10,623 nucleotides of DNA, taken from NCBI GenBank assembly GCA_016873375.1, contig VGXJ01000040.1, positions 1-10,623 on the forward strand, written 5' to 3'. Below are positions 1-6,306 of the stretch, piece after piece. The first letter of the stretch is position 1, and each line of letters begins with the position of its first letter. The position numbers were made by a program, and so were the translations under genes. The notes under the pieces were generated by a model. It ran no database searches. It had not been told where the DNA came from and saw only the letters and a program-made list of their open reading frames with translations. This stretch comes from Phycisphaerae bacterium (GTDB lineage Bacteria; Planctomycetota; Phycisphaerae; Phycisphaerales; SM1A02).

Positions 1-2341
1 AGCGCGCCTCGCCAAGCGTCTGGAGCTGGTCTGGCGGCATCGACGCATCGGGGAACTGGACGACCGATCGCGATCGAAGCGCGTCGCCGAGGTAGCCCTC
101 GTCGGCGCATGCCCGCACGAGCGCGGCAGCGATCGGGCCCGCCGACTTGCCGCCTCCGCCACCGTGATCCACGAACGTGCAGAACGCGATGCGCGGCCGA
201 CCATCGGCGCGCGCGCCGGCGAAGCCAGCGGCCCACGCGTGATCCTTGGACGTGACGACCTCCTTGGTGCCGTCAGCATTGGTGATGACCAGCGGGCTCG
301 TTTCAGCGGTGCCGGACTTGCCCCAGACTCGGATGCCCGGAAGATCGAAGATCGGTGACCGCTGATCCCTCGGGCCGACATGATGCAGCGTGCCGTACTC
401 CGCATCGACCGAGAGCCGCAGGCCGTCCTTGATCGTGGCCATCATGGCATCGGGCACGCCAAGATCGACGCGCGATCCAGCACCGCCGCGCAGCACGCTT
501 GGCCGGATCGAGACGCCGTCGCGCGCGAGCGTGGCGTAGGCGTTCGCGACCTGCAGCGGCGTGACACGCATGTCACCCTGGCCGATGCCGAGCGAGATCG
601 TCGTCTGCCGATCCTTCAAGGCCTCGATCTGCATCAGGTCGCGCTGTCGAATCGACCCGGCAGACTCGCCGATCCGCTGCACGCCACCGGACTCTGACAG
701 CCGCTCGTAGTCAAGGCCGATGCCGAGCGTGCGACCGAAGCCCCACGAGGTGTACCCCTCCAACAGATCGCGTGGACCGAGGCGGTCGGCCAGCGTGTAG
801 AAGTACATGTTGCAGCTGCGCGCGATCGCCTCGGCCGGACCGAGCGGCCCGTGGTGATTGGGGGTGTTGCCAGGCCGGTAGATCCAGCATCGTGCATGGC
901 CGTGCACGCCCGGGAAGAAGTGACCGGTGCAGTCGATGACCGTTGCCGGCGTGGCCAGGTCACCAGCCGCCGCGCAGGCGACGACCACCGGCTTCATCAC
1001 GCTGCCGGGCTCGAACGACGCCCCGATCGCGCGATCCATCCACGGCGTGAGCGCGAGCCGCTGCCGCGGCGTGAGGCGATCGTGGTCATCAAGGTCTGGC
1101 CAGCTTGCCATGGCAAGGATCTCGCCCGTGTCGACATCGATGGCCACGGCTGCAGCGGCCAGTGGCGTACCGAACGGCTGGTCCGGCGCGGAATGGAACC
1201 CCTGCACCACGGTGAGCCCGAAGGCGGGCTCGAGGATCGCCTCGACGCGCGCCTGCAGCGCCGCATCGATCGAGAGCTTCACACGATCGCCGGGTACGGG
1301 CTCCTCGCGGATGGGCTCCGTGGTACCGATGGGCGTGCGCACGCGGCCGCGCTTGCCGCGCAGCCGATCATCCTGCGTGCGCTCGATGCCTGTGGCGCCG
1401 GCGACGTCGGGGCCGGGCTCGTAGCCACCAAGGTCGACGATGAGTTCGCCATCGCGCACGCGATAGAGCGGCCGGCGCTGCGCATCATCGGCCAGCGCCT
1501 GCGACCGGGTCACGCCAACGATGCGCGATCCAACGTCGTTCACGGTGACGCGGAGCGGATCGTTGCGACGCATGTCCATCGGCAGGCCATCGCATGGAAG
1601 TTCCACGATCGCTTCGGCATGCGGGCGCCGCCGCACGCGGCTGTCGAGCACGGTGATTGCACCCGGCGCACGATCGGCGAGCTTACCGAAGGCGAACGCG
1701 GTGGCATCGTCCACGCCGCGAAGTACCGCGTGGTACTGCGTCTTCTCCTGCACGGTCTCGCTGCGGAAGCCTTCGAGACCCTCCTCGCCGTAGAGATCGA
1801 CGCGCCGAGCCAGATCACGCTCGTCCTTCTGCTTCTGGATCAGGTTGACGCGATCCTTGATGGCCACGATCGCCTCGTCACGCGCGACGGCCGGCATGCC
1901 ACCGACGGTGACGATGGCGCTGAGCACGTCTGCCCACACTGCCTTCCATGCGTCGAGCGACGCCTGCTTGCGGCGATCGCGTTCCTCAAGCGCAAGCCTG
2001 AGCCAGGCACGACGGCCGCCGGCTGCCTTGACCGCTTCGGCCGTGGCCTGCTGCACGGCCCAGTCGCCGTTGATCGCACTCCAGTGCAGCGCCACGTCGT
2101 AGCTCGCTGCGTCCTCGGCGAGCACCCTGCCGTGCCGATCCACGATCGTGCCGCGCAGCGTGGGCAGGAACTCATTCTGCTTGACGCGGCCCATCGCGCG
2201 CTCGAGTCGTTGAGCGTGCTCGACAACCGACAGGCGCCAGAGCTGCGCCAAGAGACCCACGAAGACCACGAGCAGTGCGATCGACAACAGCACCAGCCTG
2301 CGCTGGAACATGCCGAACTGGCCTGATTGGAGCATCGCCAT
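1..2341 (-). CDS. mrdA: Penicillin-binding protein 2-like transpeptidase (3' end beyond the window)
   Basis: Class B penicillin-binding protein: a membrane-anchored D,D-transpeptidase that cross-links peptidoglycan outside the cytoplasmic membrane. About 780 codons are visible and the frame is still open at the left edge. Seen: a short cytoplasmic N-terminus, one hydrophobic segment at about residues 15-37 (signal anchor), then RGTIVDRHGRVLAED at about residue 63, the usual start of the class B pedestal region. The catalytic domain has all three motifs in order: SVMK (Ser447, Lys450; codons near 1001 and 992), SCN (509-511) and KSG (675-677). After these comes the Gly-rich HGGGGGKSAGP stretch, typical of MrdA and less so of FtsI; this is why I call PBP2. 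The active serine sits about 115 residues later than in E. coli PBP2 (Ser330), so the pedestal region is enlarged. I chose ATG 2341 because AAGGAGG lies 10 nt upstream. ATG 2335 is possible. FtsI-type septal function is the main alternative. Confidence 0.88.
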   Translation of the reverse strand, partial: MAMLQSGQFGMFQRRLVLLSIALLVVFVGLLAQLWRLSVVEHAQRLERAMGRVKQNEFLPTLRGTIVDRHGRVLAEDAASYDVALHWSAINGDWAVQQATAEAVKAAGGRRAWLRLALEERDRRKQASLDAWKAVWADVLSAIVTVGGMPAVARDEAIVAIKDRVNLIQKQKDERDLARRVDLYGEEGLEGFRSETVQEKTQYHAVLRGVDDATAFAFGKLADRAPGAITVLDSRVRRRPHAEAIVELPCDGLPMDMRRNDPLRVTVNDVGSRIVGVTRSQALADDAQRRPLYRVRDGELIVDLGGYEPGPDVAGATGIERTQDDRLRGKRGRVRTPIGTTEPIREEPVPGDRVKLSIDAALQARVEAILEPAFGLTVVQGFHSAPDQPFGTPLAAAAVAIDVDTGEILAMASWPDLDDHDRLTPRQRLALTPWMDRAIGASFEPGSVMKPVVVACAAAGDLATPATVIDCTGHFFPGVHGHARCWIYRPGNTPNHHGPLGPAEAIARSCNMYFYTLADRLGPRDLLEGYTSWGFGRTLGIGLDYERLSESGGVQRIGESAGSIRQRDLMQIEALKDRQTTISLGIGQGDMRVTPLQVANAYATLARDGVSIRPSVLRGGAGSRVDLGVPDAMMATIKDGLRLSVDAEYGTLHHVGPRDQRSPIFDLPGIRVWGKSGTAETSPLVITNADGTKEVVTSKDHAWAAGFAGARADGRPRIAFCTFVDHGGGGGKSAGPIAAALVRACADEGYLGDALRSRSVVQFPDASMPPDQLQTLGEAR

Positions 2342-2378
2342 CTCTCGCTGGCCTCCTTGCCGTGCGACCGACGCGCGG

Positions 2379-2408
2379 AGTGTACGAGCCGCTCGCCGGG
2401 CCGTTCAA
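2379..2408 (-). promoter_or_regulatory. Candidate promoter of the PBP2 gene
   Basis: On the minus strand TTGAAC (2403-2408) and TACACT (2379-2384) are separated by 18 bp. They resemble sigma-70 -35 and -10 boxes and lie about 38 bp upstream of the chosen PBP start. The -35 box overlaps the palindrome CCGTTCAACGG (2401-2411). Inferred from consensus only. Confidence 0.45.
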
Positions 2409-2411
2409 CGG
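2401..2411. repeat. 11-bp palindrome in the divergent PBP2/ychF region
   Basis: CCGTT-C-AACGG is a perfect inverted repeat around a central C. It covers the candidate -35 box of the PBP gene and lies 7 bp from the candidate -10 box of ychF. It could be an operator acting on both genes, but a short palindrome in GC-rich DNA may be chance. Confidence 0.3.
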
Positions 2412-2418
2412 GAATCGC

Positions 2419-2424
2419 TACCAT
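2419..2424 (+). promoter_or_regulatory. Candidate -10 element of ychF
   Basis: TACCAT, within CTACCATT, lies 28 bp before the ychF ATG. No convincing -35 box is seen at 16-18 bp upstream. The same CTA(C/G)(C/G)AT pattern precedes the tRNA-Gln/glmU cluster and ssb at similar distances, which supports it. Confidence 0.4.
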
Positions 2425-2452
2425 TCGCCGCTTTCCCCAAAGGGCACCCACC

Positions 2453-3541
2453 ATGGAATGCGGCATCGTCGGACTCCCCAACGTCGGCAAGAGCACCCTC
2501 TTCAACGCCCTCACGGCGGCAGGGATCGAGGCCGCGAACTACCCCTTCTGCACGATCGAGCCCAACGTGGGCGTGGTCAGCATTCCGGATCACCGGCTTG
2601 AGGTGATCTGCGGCTTCATCAAGACCCAGAAGGTCATCCCGGCAGCCATGCGGCTGGTCGACATCGCCGGCATCGTGAAGGGTGCGAGCGAAGGCGCCGG
2701 CCTGGGCAACAAGTTCCTCAGCCACATCCGCGAGGTCGACGCGATCCTGCACGTGGTCCGCTGCTTCGAGGACGGTGATGTACTCCACGTGGACGGCGGG
2801 GTCGACCCGGTCCGTGACATCGGCACGATCGAGACCGAGCTCATGCTGGCGGACCTTCAGTCCATCGACGGCATGCTCGAGAAGGCCCGCCGCACGGCCA
2901 AGAGCGGCGACAAGGAGGCGATCGCCAAGGTCGAGCTCCTCGACCGCTGCCGCGCGTGCCTGGACGACGGGCGTCCGATCCGCAGCCTCGATCCCACCGC
3001 CGAGGAGACCGGCATGCTGCGCTCGCTCGGCATGATCACGGCCAAGCGCGTGCTCTTCGTGGCCAACGTCGACGAGAGCGATCCCCAGGGCAACGGTCCG
3101 CTCGTGCAGAAGGTCCGCGCCTACGCCAAGGAGAACGGCGGCTCGGTAGTCGTCGTCTGCGCGAAGATCGAGAGCGAACTCGCCGAACTCCCGGAGGTCG
3201 ACAAGAAGGAGATGCTCGCAGGGCTTGGTATGGCCGAGCCAGCCCTGGCCAATGTGGCACGCGCGGCCTACGACTTGCTGGGCCTCCAAAGCTACTTCAC
3301 CGCCGGCGAGAAGGAAGTCCGCGCGTGGACGGTCCAACGAGGCTTCACTGCCCCGCAGGCGGCGGGCGTGATCCACACCGACTTCGAGCGCGGCTTCATC
3401 CGGGCCGAGGTCTATACGGTGAAGGATCTCGAGGAACTGAAGAACGAGAAGTCCATCCGCGAGGCCGGCCGCATGCGCGCCGAGGGAAAGTCATACGTCA
3501 TGAAGGATGGCGACGTCTGCCACTTCCTGTTCAACGTCTGA
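2453..3541 (+). CDS. ychF: Redox-regulated ATPase YchF (OLA1/Obg-family)
   Basis: Universally conserved TRAFAC-class P-loop NTPase. It associates with ribosomes and prefers ATP to GTP. Length is 362 residues, matching the family norm of about 363. Seen: Walker A/G1 GLPNVGKS at residues 7-14, the YPFCTIEPN switch segment at 30-38, G3 DIAG at 70-73, and NVDE at 205-208, the NxxE motif that replaces the GTP-specifying NKxD and underlies ATP preference in this family. A helical region follows, then the C-terminal TGS domain (about 280-362) ending HFLFNV, as is typical. The frame stays open upstream to 2327, but family members begin just before CGIVGLPNVGKS, so ATG 2453 is the natural start. AAAGGG at 2439-2444 is a plausible ribosome binding site. 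The gene is divergent from the PBP gene and convergent with aat, so it is probably monocistronic. Confidence 0.97.
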   Translation: MECGIVGLPNVGKSTLFNALTAAGIEAANYPFCTIEPNVGVVSIPDHRLEVICGFIKTQKVIPAAMRLVDIAGIVKGASEGAGLGNKFLSHIREVDAILHVVRCFEDGDVLHVDGGVDPVRDIGTIETELMLADLQSIDGMLEKARRTAKSGDKEAIAKVELLDRCRACLDDGRPIRSLDPTAEETGMLRSLGMITAKRVLFVANVDESDPQGNGPLVQKVRAYAKENGGSVVVVCAKIESELAELPEVDKKEMLAGLGMAEPALANVARAAYDLLGLQSYFTAGEKEVRAWTVQRGFTAPQAAGVIHTDFERGFIRAEVYTVKDLEELKNEKSIREAGRMRAEGKSYVMKDGDVCHFLFNV

Positions 3542-3575
3542 TCCGCCGGGACCTGCACAGCGACGTGGCCGACGC

Positions 3576-3597
3576 CCTGCCGATGCCCATCGGCCGG
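3576..3597. terminator. Hairpin between convergent ychF and aat
   Basis: GCCGAT (3579-3584), loop GCCC, then ATCGGC (3589-3594) forms a perfect 6-bp stem. After one mismatch, CC/GG extends it. It lies in the 64-bp gap between two convergent stop codons, where a bidirectional terminator is expected. There is no T-tract on either side, so intrinsic termination is not assured. Confidence 0.4.
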
Positions 3598-3605
3598 CAA
3601 GCTGC

Positions 3606-4277
3606 TTAGTCGAAGTCGACATCGAGTGCGATCGCAGCGTGCAGCCGCTCGAGGTAGCGGTCGAACGGGATCTCGACCGCGCCCAGCGCAAGGACGTGCG
3701 GATTGGCGTACTGCGAATCGACGAGCATGAACTTCCTGCGGCCAAGCCGCCTCATCAGTGCGCAGAAGGCCACCTTGCTCGCGTCGCGCGCCCAGGGCTC
3801 GCGCACGGTGAACATGCTCTCGCCGAAGAACGCACCCCCGAGCACCACGCCGTACAGGCCGCCCGCGAGCCGGTCGCCCACCCACGCCTCGACCGAATGA
3901 GCGATGCCGAGTCTGTGCAACTCGTGGAAGGCTGCGCGGATCTCCTCGCCGATCCAGCTGCGATTCTCCTTCGACCGGTCGGTCGCGCACGCGGCGACCA
4001 CGGCATCGAACGCCGAGTCGACGCGAATCCCGAAGGGCCCGTTCCTGGCCGTGCGCGCCAGACGCTCGCTCGGCTGCCACGCCTGGGGTTCGAAGATCGC
4101 GCGCGGAGTGCATGTGAAGTAGTCCACACGACCGGTCTCCGGATCGGCCATCGGGAACGCGCCCTGCGCATAGGCCGACAGCAGCATCTGCGGCGTGAGA
4201 TCGGCTTTCGGTCGCTCGCGGGTCACCAGCGCATCTTCGCGCACGGTGCCGCGGCGCGCCAGCATCGTTCCGCACAT
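3606..4277 (-). CDS. aat: Leucyl/phenylalanyl-tRNA-protein transferase
   Basis: Cytoplasmic aminoacyl transferase of the bacterial N-end rule. It moves Leu or Phe from charged tRNA onto proteins with N-terminal Arg or Lys, marking them for ClpS/ClpAP. Seen, numbering from ATG 4277: LLSAYAQGAFPMAD at about 32-45, RSWI at 106-109, AHSVEAW followed by GGLYGV and FFGESMF (Glu153) in the GNAT-like core, then LVDSQYANPH (Asp187) and LGAVEIP. Glu153 and Asp187 correspond to E. coli Glu156 and catalytic Asp186. The canonical WWSPDPR pocket motif reads YFTCTPR (53-59). Length of 223 residues is close to the E. coli enzyme (234). The start is uncertain: ATG 4265 and an upstream TTG at 4310 are in frame, and none has a strong ribosome binding site. 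The gene follows the aldehyde dehydrogenase on the same strand after 78 bp; a hairpin lies between them. No clpS or clpA is in view. Confidence 0.92.
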   Translation of the reverse strand: MCGTMLARRGTVREDALVTRERPKADLTPQMLLSAYAQGAFPMADPETGRVDYFTCTPRAIFEPQAWQPSERLARTARNGPFGIRVDSAFDAVVAACATDRSKENRSWIGEEIRAAFHELHRLGIAHSVEAWVGDRLAGGLYGVVLGGAFFGESMFTVREPWARDASKVAFCALMRRLGRRKFMLVDSQYANPHVLALGAVEIPFDRYLERLHAAIALDVDFD

Positions 4278-4311
4278 CGGCTGCGATCGGCAGGTCCGGG
4301 GTCCGGGCAAC

Positions 4312-4349
4312 CGCCCCGACTCACCGACGCGGGCTTTGGCGTCGGGGCG
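4312..4349 (-). terminator. GC-rich hairpin between the aldehyde dehydrogenase and aat
   Basis: Two alternative stems overlap here: CCGACGC (4324-4330) with GCGTCGG (4339-4345), 7 perfect bp around an 8-nt loop, and CGCCCCGAC (4312-4320) with GTCGGGGCG (4341-4349), 9 perfect bp around 20 nt. They lie just after the dehydrogenase stop codon. There is no T-tract, so this may be a Rho-type or attenuating structure, or an mRNA 3'-end stabiliser, and not a true intrinsic terminator. Confidence 0.35.
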
Positions 4350-4355
4350 TTCACC

Positions 4356-5726
4356 TCAGACCGCTGCGGCGGGCTTGGGCTTGGGCCGGCTGATCACGCG
4401 AACTTGTGCGAACTGTCGGTGGCCGCTCGTGCCGCTGTGATGGCCGTAGCCGGATTGGCGCGCGCCCACCCACGGCGAGCCGCTCGCGCCGCCGCAGCCC
4501 TGATTCACGCCAACCATGCCGATGTGCAGCCGTTCGGCCACCTCGCGGGCGCGCTCCTCGTCGCGACCAAAGACCGCGCCCCCGAGTCCGTAGGGTGAAT
4601 CATTCGCCAGGCGCACGGCCTCGTCCACCTCGCGGTAGGTCATGATGCACGCCACCGGACCGAAGGTCTCTTCCTGCATGATCGGCATCTCGTGGTTGAC
4701 GCCGGTGAGCACGACGGGCTTGACGAAGTTTCCGCCGTCGTCACCGCCGCACTCGACCGTCGCGCCGGTCGCCTTGGCGAGCGAGACCTGCGCCAGCACA
4801 TGTTCCTTCTGGCGTGCGTTGACCATCGGGCCGATCTGCGTTCCGGCCTGCATGCCATCGCCCACCACGAGTTGTTGCGCACGGTCGATCACGGCCTTCG
4901 TGAAGGCTGACGCGATCGATTCGTGGACATAGATGCGCTCAGTGCTCACGCAGACCTGTCCCGCGTTGCGGAAACTGTTGCGGGCCGCAAACGCAGCAGC
5001 CGCATCGACATCCGCATCAGGAAGGACGACCAGCGGATCCTTGCCGCCGAGTTCGAGGATCAGACGCTTCAGCCCCCCCGCAGCGGCCTGCATGATGTGC
5101 CGACCCGCCGAGCGACTTCCCGTGAACGCGATCAGGTCGATCGGTGCCGCCACGAGCGCCTTGCCCTGCACCTCGTCACCGATGGCGACCTGCAGCACAT
5201 CGGGCGGCAGCACGGCCATCAGGCACTTCGCCCACTCAAGCGCACACAGCGTGCTGAGCTCGCTCGGCTTGAGGATGACGGTGTTGCCCGCAATCAGCGC
5301 GGGCACCACCGTGTCACTGCACATGAGCACCGGGAAGTTCCACGGCGTGATGCAGACCGCGACGCCGAGCGGCGCATAGAGCATCGTCGTCACGGTGCGC
5401 TCGTCCTCGAGCGACTCCGGACGAAGCGCTGCGACGATCTCGGTGCACGCTTCCTCGAGTCCGCCCGCTGCGTAGTTCGCCTCCCCCTTGGCTTCGGCGA
5501 TGGGTTTGCCCATCTCGCGGGTGATGAGTTCCCCGATCGCGCCGCTGCGCTCCTTCATCGCCGGCCCGGCACTCGCCACGAGTCGCGCGCGCTCCTCCAG
5601 CGGGATGGCGGCCCAACTGCGCTGCGCCTGGCGCGCCCTGTGCACCATCAGGCCGATTCCCTCGAGCGAGGTTGGTTCGAGTTCGCCGACCAGATCACCC
5701 GTCGCTGGATTCGTGATACGCAGCAT
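4356..5726 (-). CDS. NAD(P)-dependent aldehyde dehydrogenase, succinate-semialdehyde-type size
   Basis: Aldehyde dehydrogenase superfamily enzyme that oxidises an aldehyde to the carboxylate with NAD(P)+. It is 456 residues from ATG 5726 and has no signal peptide, so it should be cytoplasmic. Seen: N-terminal ITNPATG, PWNFP with Asn130, ILKPSE with cofactor-binding Lys153, FTGS at about 201-204, general base Glu225 in LELGGKD, and the nucleophile Cys259 in NAGQVCVSTER. Later come EETFGPV and SPYGLGGAVF. The C-terminus has GHRQFAQVRV where many members have a GLxEY-type ending. The length resembles short succinate-semialdehyde dehydrogenases (about 460), but substrate cannot be read from sequence. 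An in-frame GTG at 5756 would add ten residues; I prefer the ATG because the family usually starts just before INPATG. No strong ribosome binding site is seen for either. A 9-bp inverted repeat lies upstream. Confidence 0.93.
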   Translation of the reverse strand: MLRITNPATGDLVGELEPTSLEGIGLMVHRARQAQRSWAAIPLEERARLVASAGPAMKERSGAIGELITREMGKPIAEAKGEANYAAGGLEEACTEIVAALRPESLEDERTVTTMLYAPLGVAVCITPWNFPVLMCSDTVVPALIAGNTVILKPSELSTLCALEWAKCLMAVLPPDVLQVAIGDEVQGKALVAAPIDLIAFTGSRSAGRHIMQAAAGGLKRLILELGGKDPLVVLPDADVDAAAAFAARNSFRNAGQVCVSTERIYVHESIASAFTKAVIDRAQQLVVGDGMQAGTQIGPMVNARQKEHVLAQVSLAKATGATVECGGDDGGNFVKPVVLTGVNHEMPIMQEETFGPVACIMTYREVDEAVRLANDSPYGLGGAVFGRDEERAREVAERLHIGMVGVNQGCGGASGSPWVGARQSGYGHHSGTSGHRQFAQVRVISRPKPKPAAAV

Positions 5727-5769
5727 GAAGTCGATCGTAGAACCGCCACCGTGCACCGTCGGTTGACCC

Positions 5770-5827
5770 GACTCTCGCCAACCCAGGCCCCGCGAGCGAC
5801 GGGAGGGGGCGCTTGCGAGCGAGAGTC
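5770..5827. repeat. Inverted repeat upstream of the aldehyde dehydrogenase
   Basis: GACTCTCGC (5770-5778) and GCGAGAGTC (5819-5827) are perfect 9-bp inverted copies 40 bp apart. The interval is G/C-rich and has further GCGAGCG copies. The repeat lies 44 bp or more upstream of the dehydrogenase ATG. It could form a leader hairpin in its mRNA or serve as a paired protein-binding site. Function is unknown. Confidence 0.4.
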
Positions 5828-5950
5828 CCGGGAGAAACGCATCTATGACGACCTCAGTAGGTTTTTATTGGAACTCAACCAGCCGTTGGCCCATGGCCCT
5901 CGACGCAGGCTCGCGAAGACGGCTCAGATGACGCATGCACCCGGACGGGC
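5828..5950. other. Non-coding divergent region, AT-rich patch
   Basis: No convincing gene is seen. The plus frame that runs open through here is an extension of antisense of the dehydrogenase gene. An AT-rich patch at about 5861-5878 stands out against the GC-rich surroundings and would suit a promoter for the leftward dehydrogenase gene, but no clear -35/-10 pair can be fixed. Confidence 0.4.
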
Positions 5951-5979
5951 TTCCCCTGACCCGACCACCTCGCTAGCAT
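5951..5979 (+). promoter_or_regulatory. Promoter-like element, distal copy, upstream of tRNA-Gln/glmU
   Basis: TTCCCC (5951-5956) and TAGCAT (5974-5979) are 17 bp apart. The stretch CCCCTGACCCGAC...CTAGCATC resembles the element at 6142-6168 (CCCCTGACTCGAC...CTACCATC). It lies more than 200 bp before the tRNA, so a transcript from here would carry a leader of about 200 nt, or a separate small RNA. Inferred from consensus and repetition only. Confidence 0.35.
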
Positions 5980-6139
5980 CTCCCCTCCTCATTCGAGGGC
6001 CGTTGGTGACAGCAACCGATCAGGTTCTGGCGCCACATGGGGTTCCAACGCGGCTTGCGGAACTCCAGCCTTGAGGATGCCGCGGATCGGCCTTGGTGCC
6101 TGCCGCGTCAGCAGTTCGCTCGTTGCACGCGCAGGGCAT
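5980..6139. other. Non-coding stretch between two promoter-like elements
   Basis: No ORF with coding character and no recognisable structured RNA family. Small inverted repeats occur, for example CCTC-ATTC-GAGG near 5985-5997 and GTTCC...GGAAC near 6043-6064. It may be transcribed as the leader of the downstream unit. I cannot assign a function. Confidence 0.3.
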
Positions 6140-6141
6140 CG

Positions 6142-6167
6142 CCCCTGACTCGACTCGCTCCTACCAT
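6142..6167 (+). promoter_or_regulatory. Candidate proximal promoter of tRNA-Gln and glmU cluster
   Basis: TACCAT (6162-6167), within CTACCATC, ends 24 bp before the mature tRNA 5' end, a fitting distance for a start site with a short leader. It is preceded by CCCCTGACTCGAC (6142-6154), which nearly repeats the sequence at 5953-5965 (12 of 13 bases). No canonical -35 box is seen. Confidence 0.45.
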
Positions 6168-6191
6168 CAGGTCGGCCTGATCCAGGCCCAT

Positions 6192-6262
6192 TGGCCCGTG
6201 GTGTAACGGTAGCACAGGAGATTTTGATTCTCCTTGTCCTAGTTCAAATCTAGGCGGGCCAG
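6192..6262 (+). tRNA. tRNA-Gln (anticodon TTG)
   Basis: The full cloverleaf can be folded by eye. Acceptor stem TGGCCCG/CGGGCCA pairs in all 7 positions. The D arm is GTG/CAC around TAACGGTAG. The anticodon stem GGAGA/TCTCC holds loop TTTTGAT, giving anticodon TTG (reads CAA, and CAG by wobble). The T arm is CCTAG/CTAGG with loop TTCAAAT. T1-A72, G2-C71, G3-C70 and discriminator G73 agree with known tRNA-Gln identity features. CCA is not encoded (GTTA follows), so it must be added by the CCA-adding enzyme. No terminator follows. glmU begins 44 bp later, so the tRNA is probably cut from a glmU transcript by RNase P and 3' processing. Confidence 0.96.
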
Positions 6263-6306
6263 TTACTCCCCCAACTCCTGATGGCCGGACCCGAAGGGAA
6301 CGCGCC

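Noticed and set aside
851..2326. 491-codon open frame on the plus strand
   Set aside because: It lies wholly antisense to the PBP2 gene, whose three catalytic motifs are in frame. The translation has no recognisable domain. Long antisense frames are common in GC-rich DNA.
2405..3376. 323-codon open frame on the minus strand
   Set aside because: Antisense to ychF. Its Asp, Ala, Val and Leu-rich sequence is the mirror of YchF codons and shows no domain of its own.
3507..4598. 363-codon open frame on the plus strand
   Set aside because: Antisense to aat and the end of the aldehyde dehydrogenase. Composition is rich in Arg, Ala and His with no motif.
5851..5866. ACCT-CAGT-AGGT followed by TTTT, resembling a terminator
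   Set aside because: A 4-bp stem is too weak, and there is no plus-strand gene upstream to terminate.
4923..6074. 383-codon open frame on the plus strand reaching into the intergenic region
   Set aside because: Mostly antisense to the aldehyde dehydrogenase. The part beyond 5727 is not distinct in character and has no ribosome binding site or homology I can recognise.
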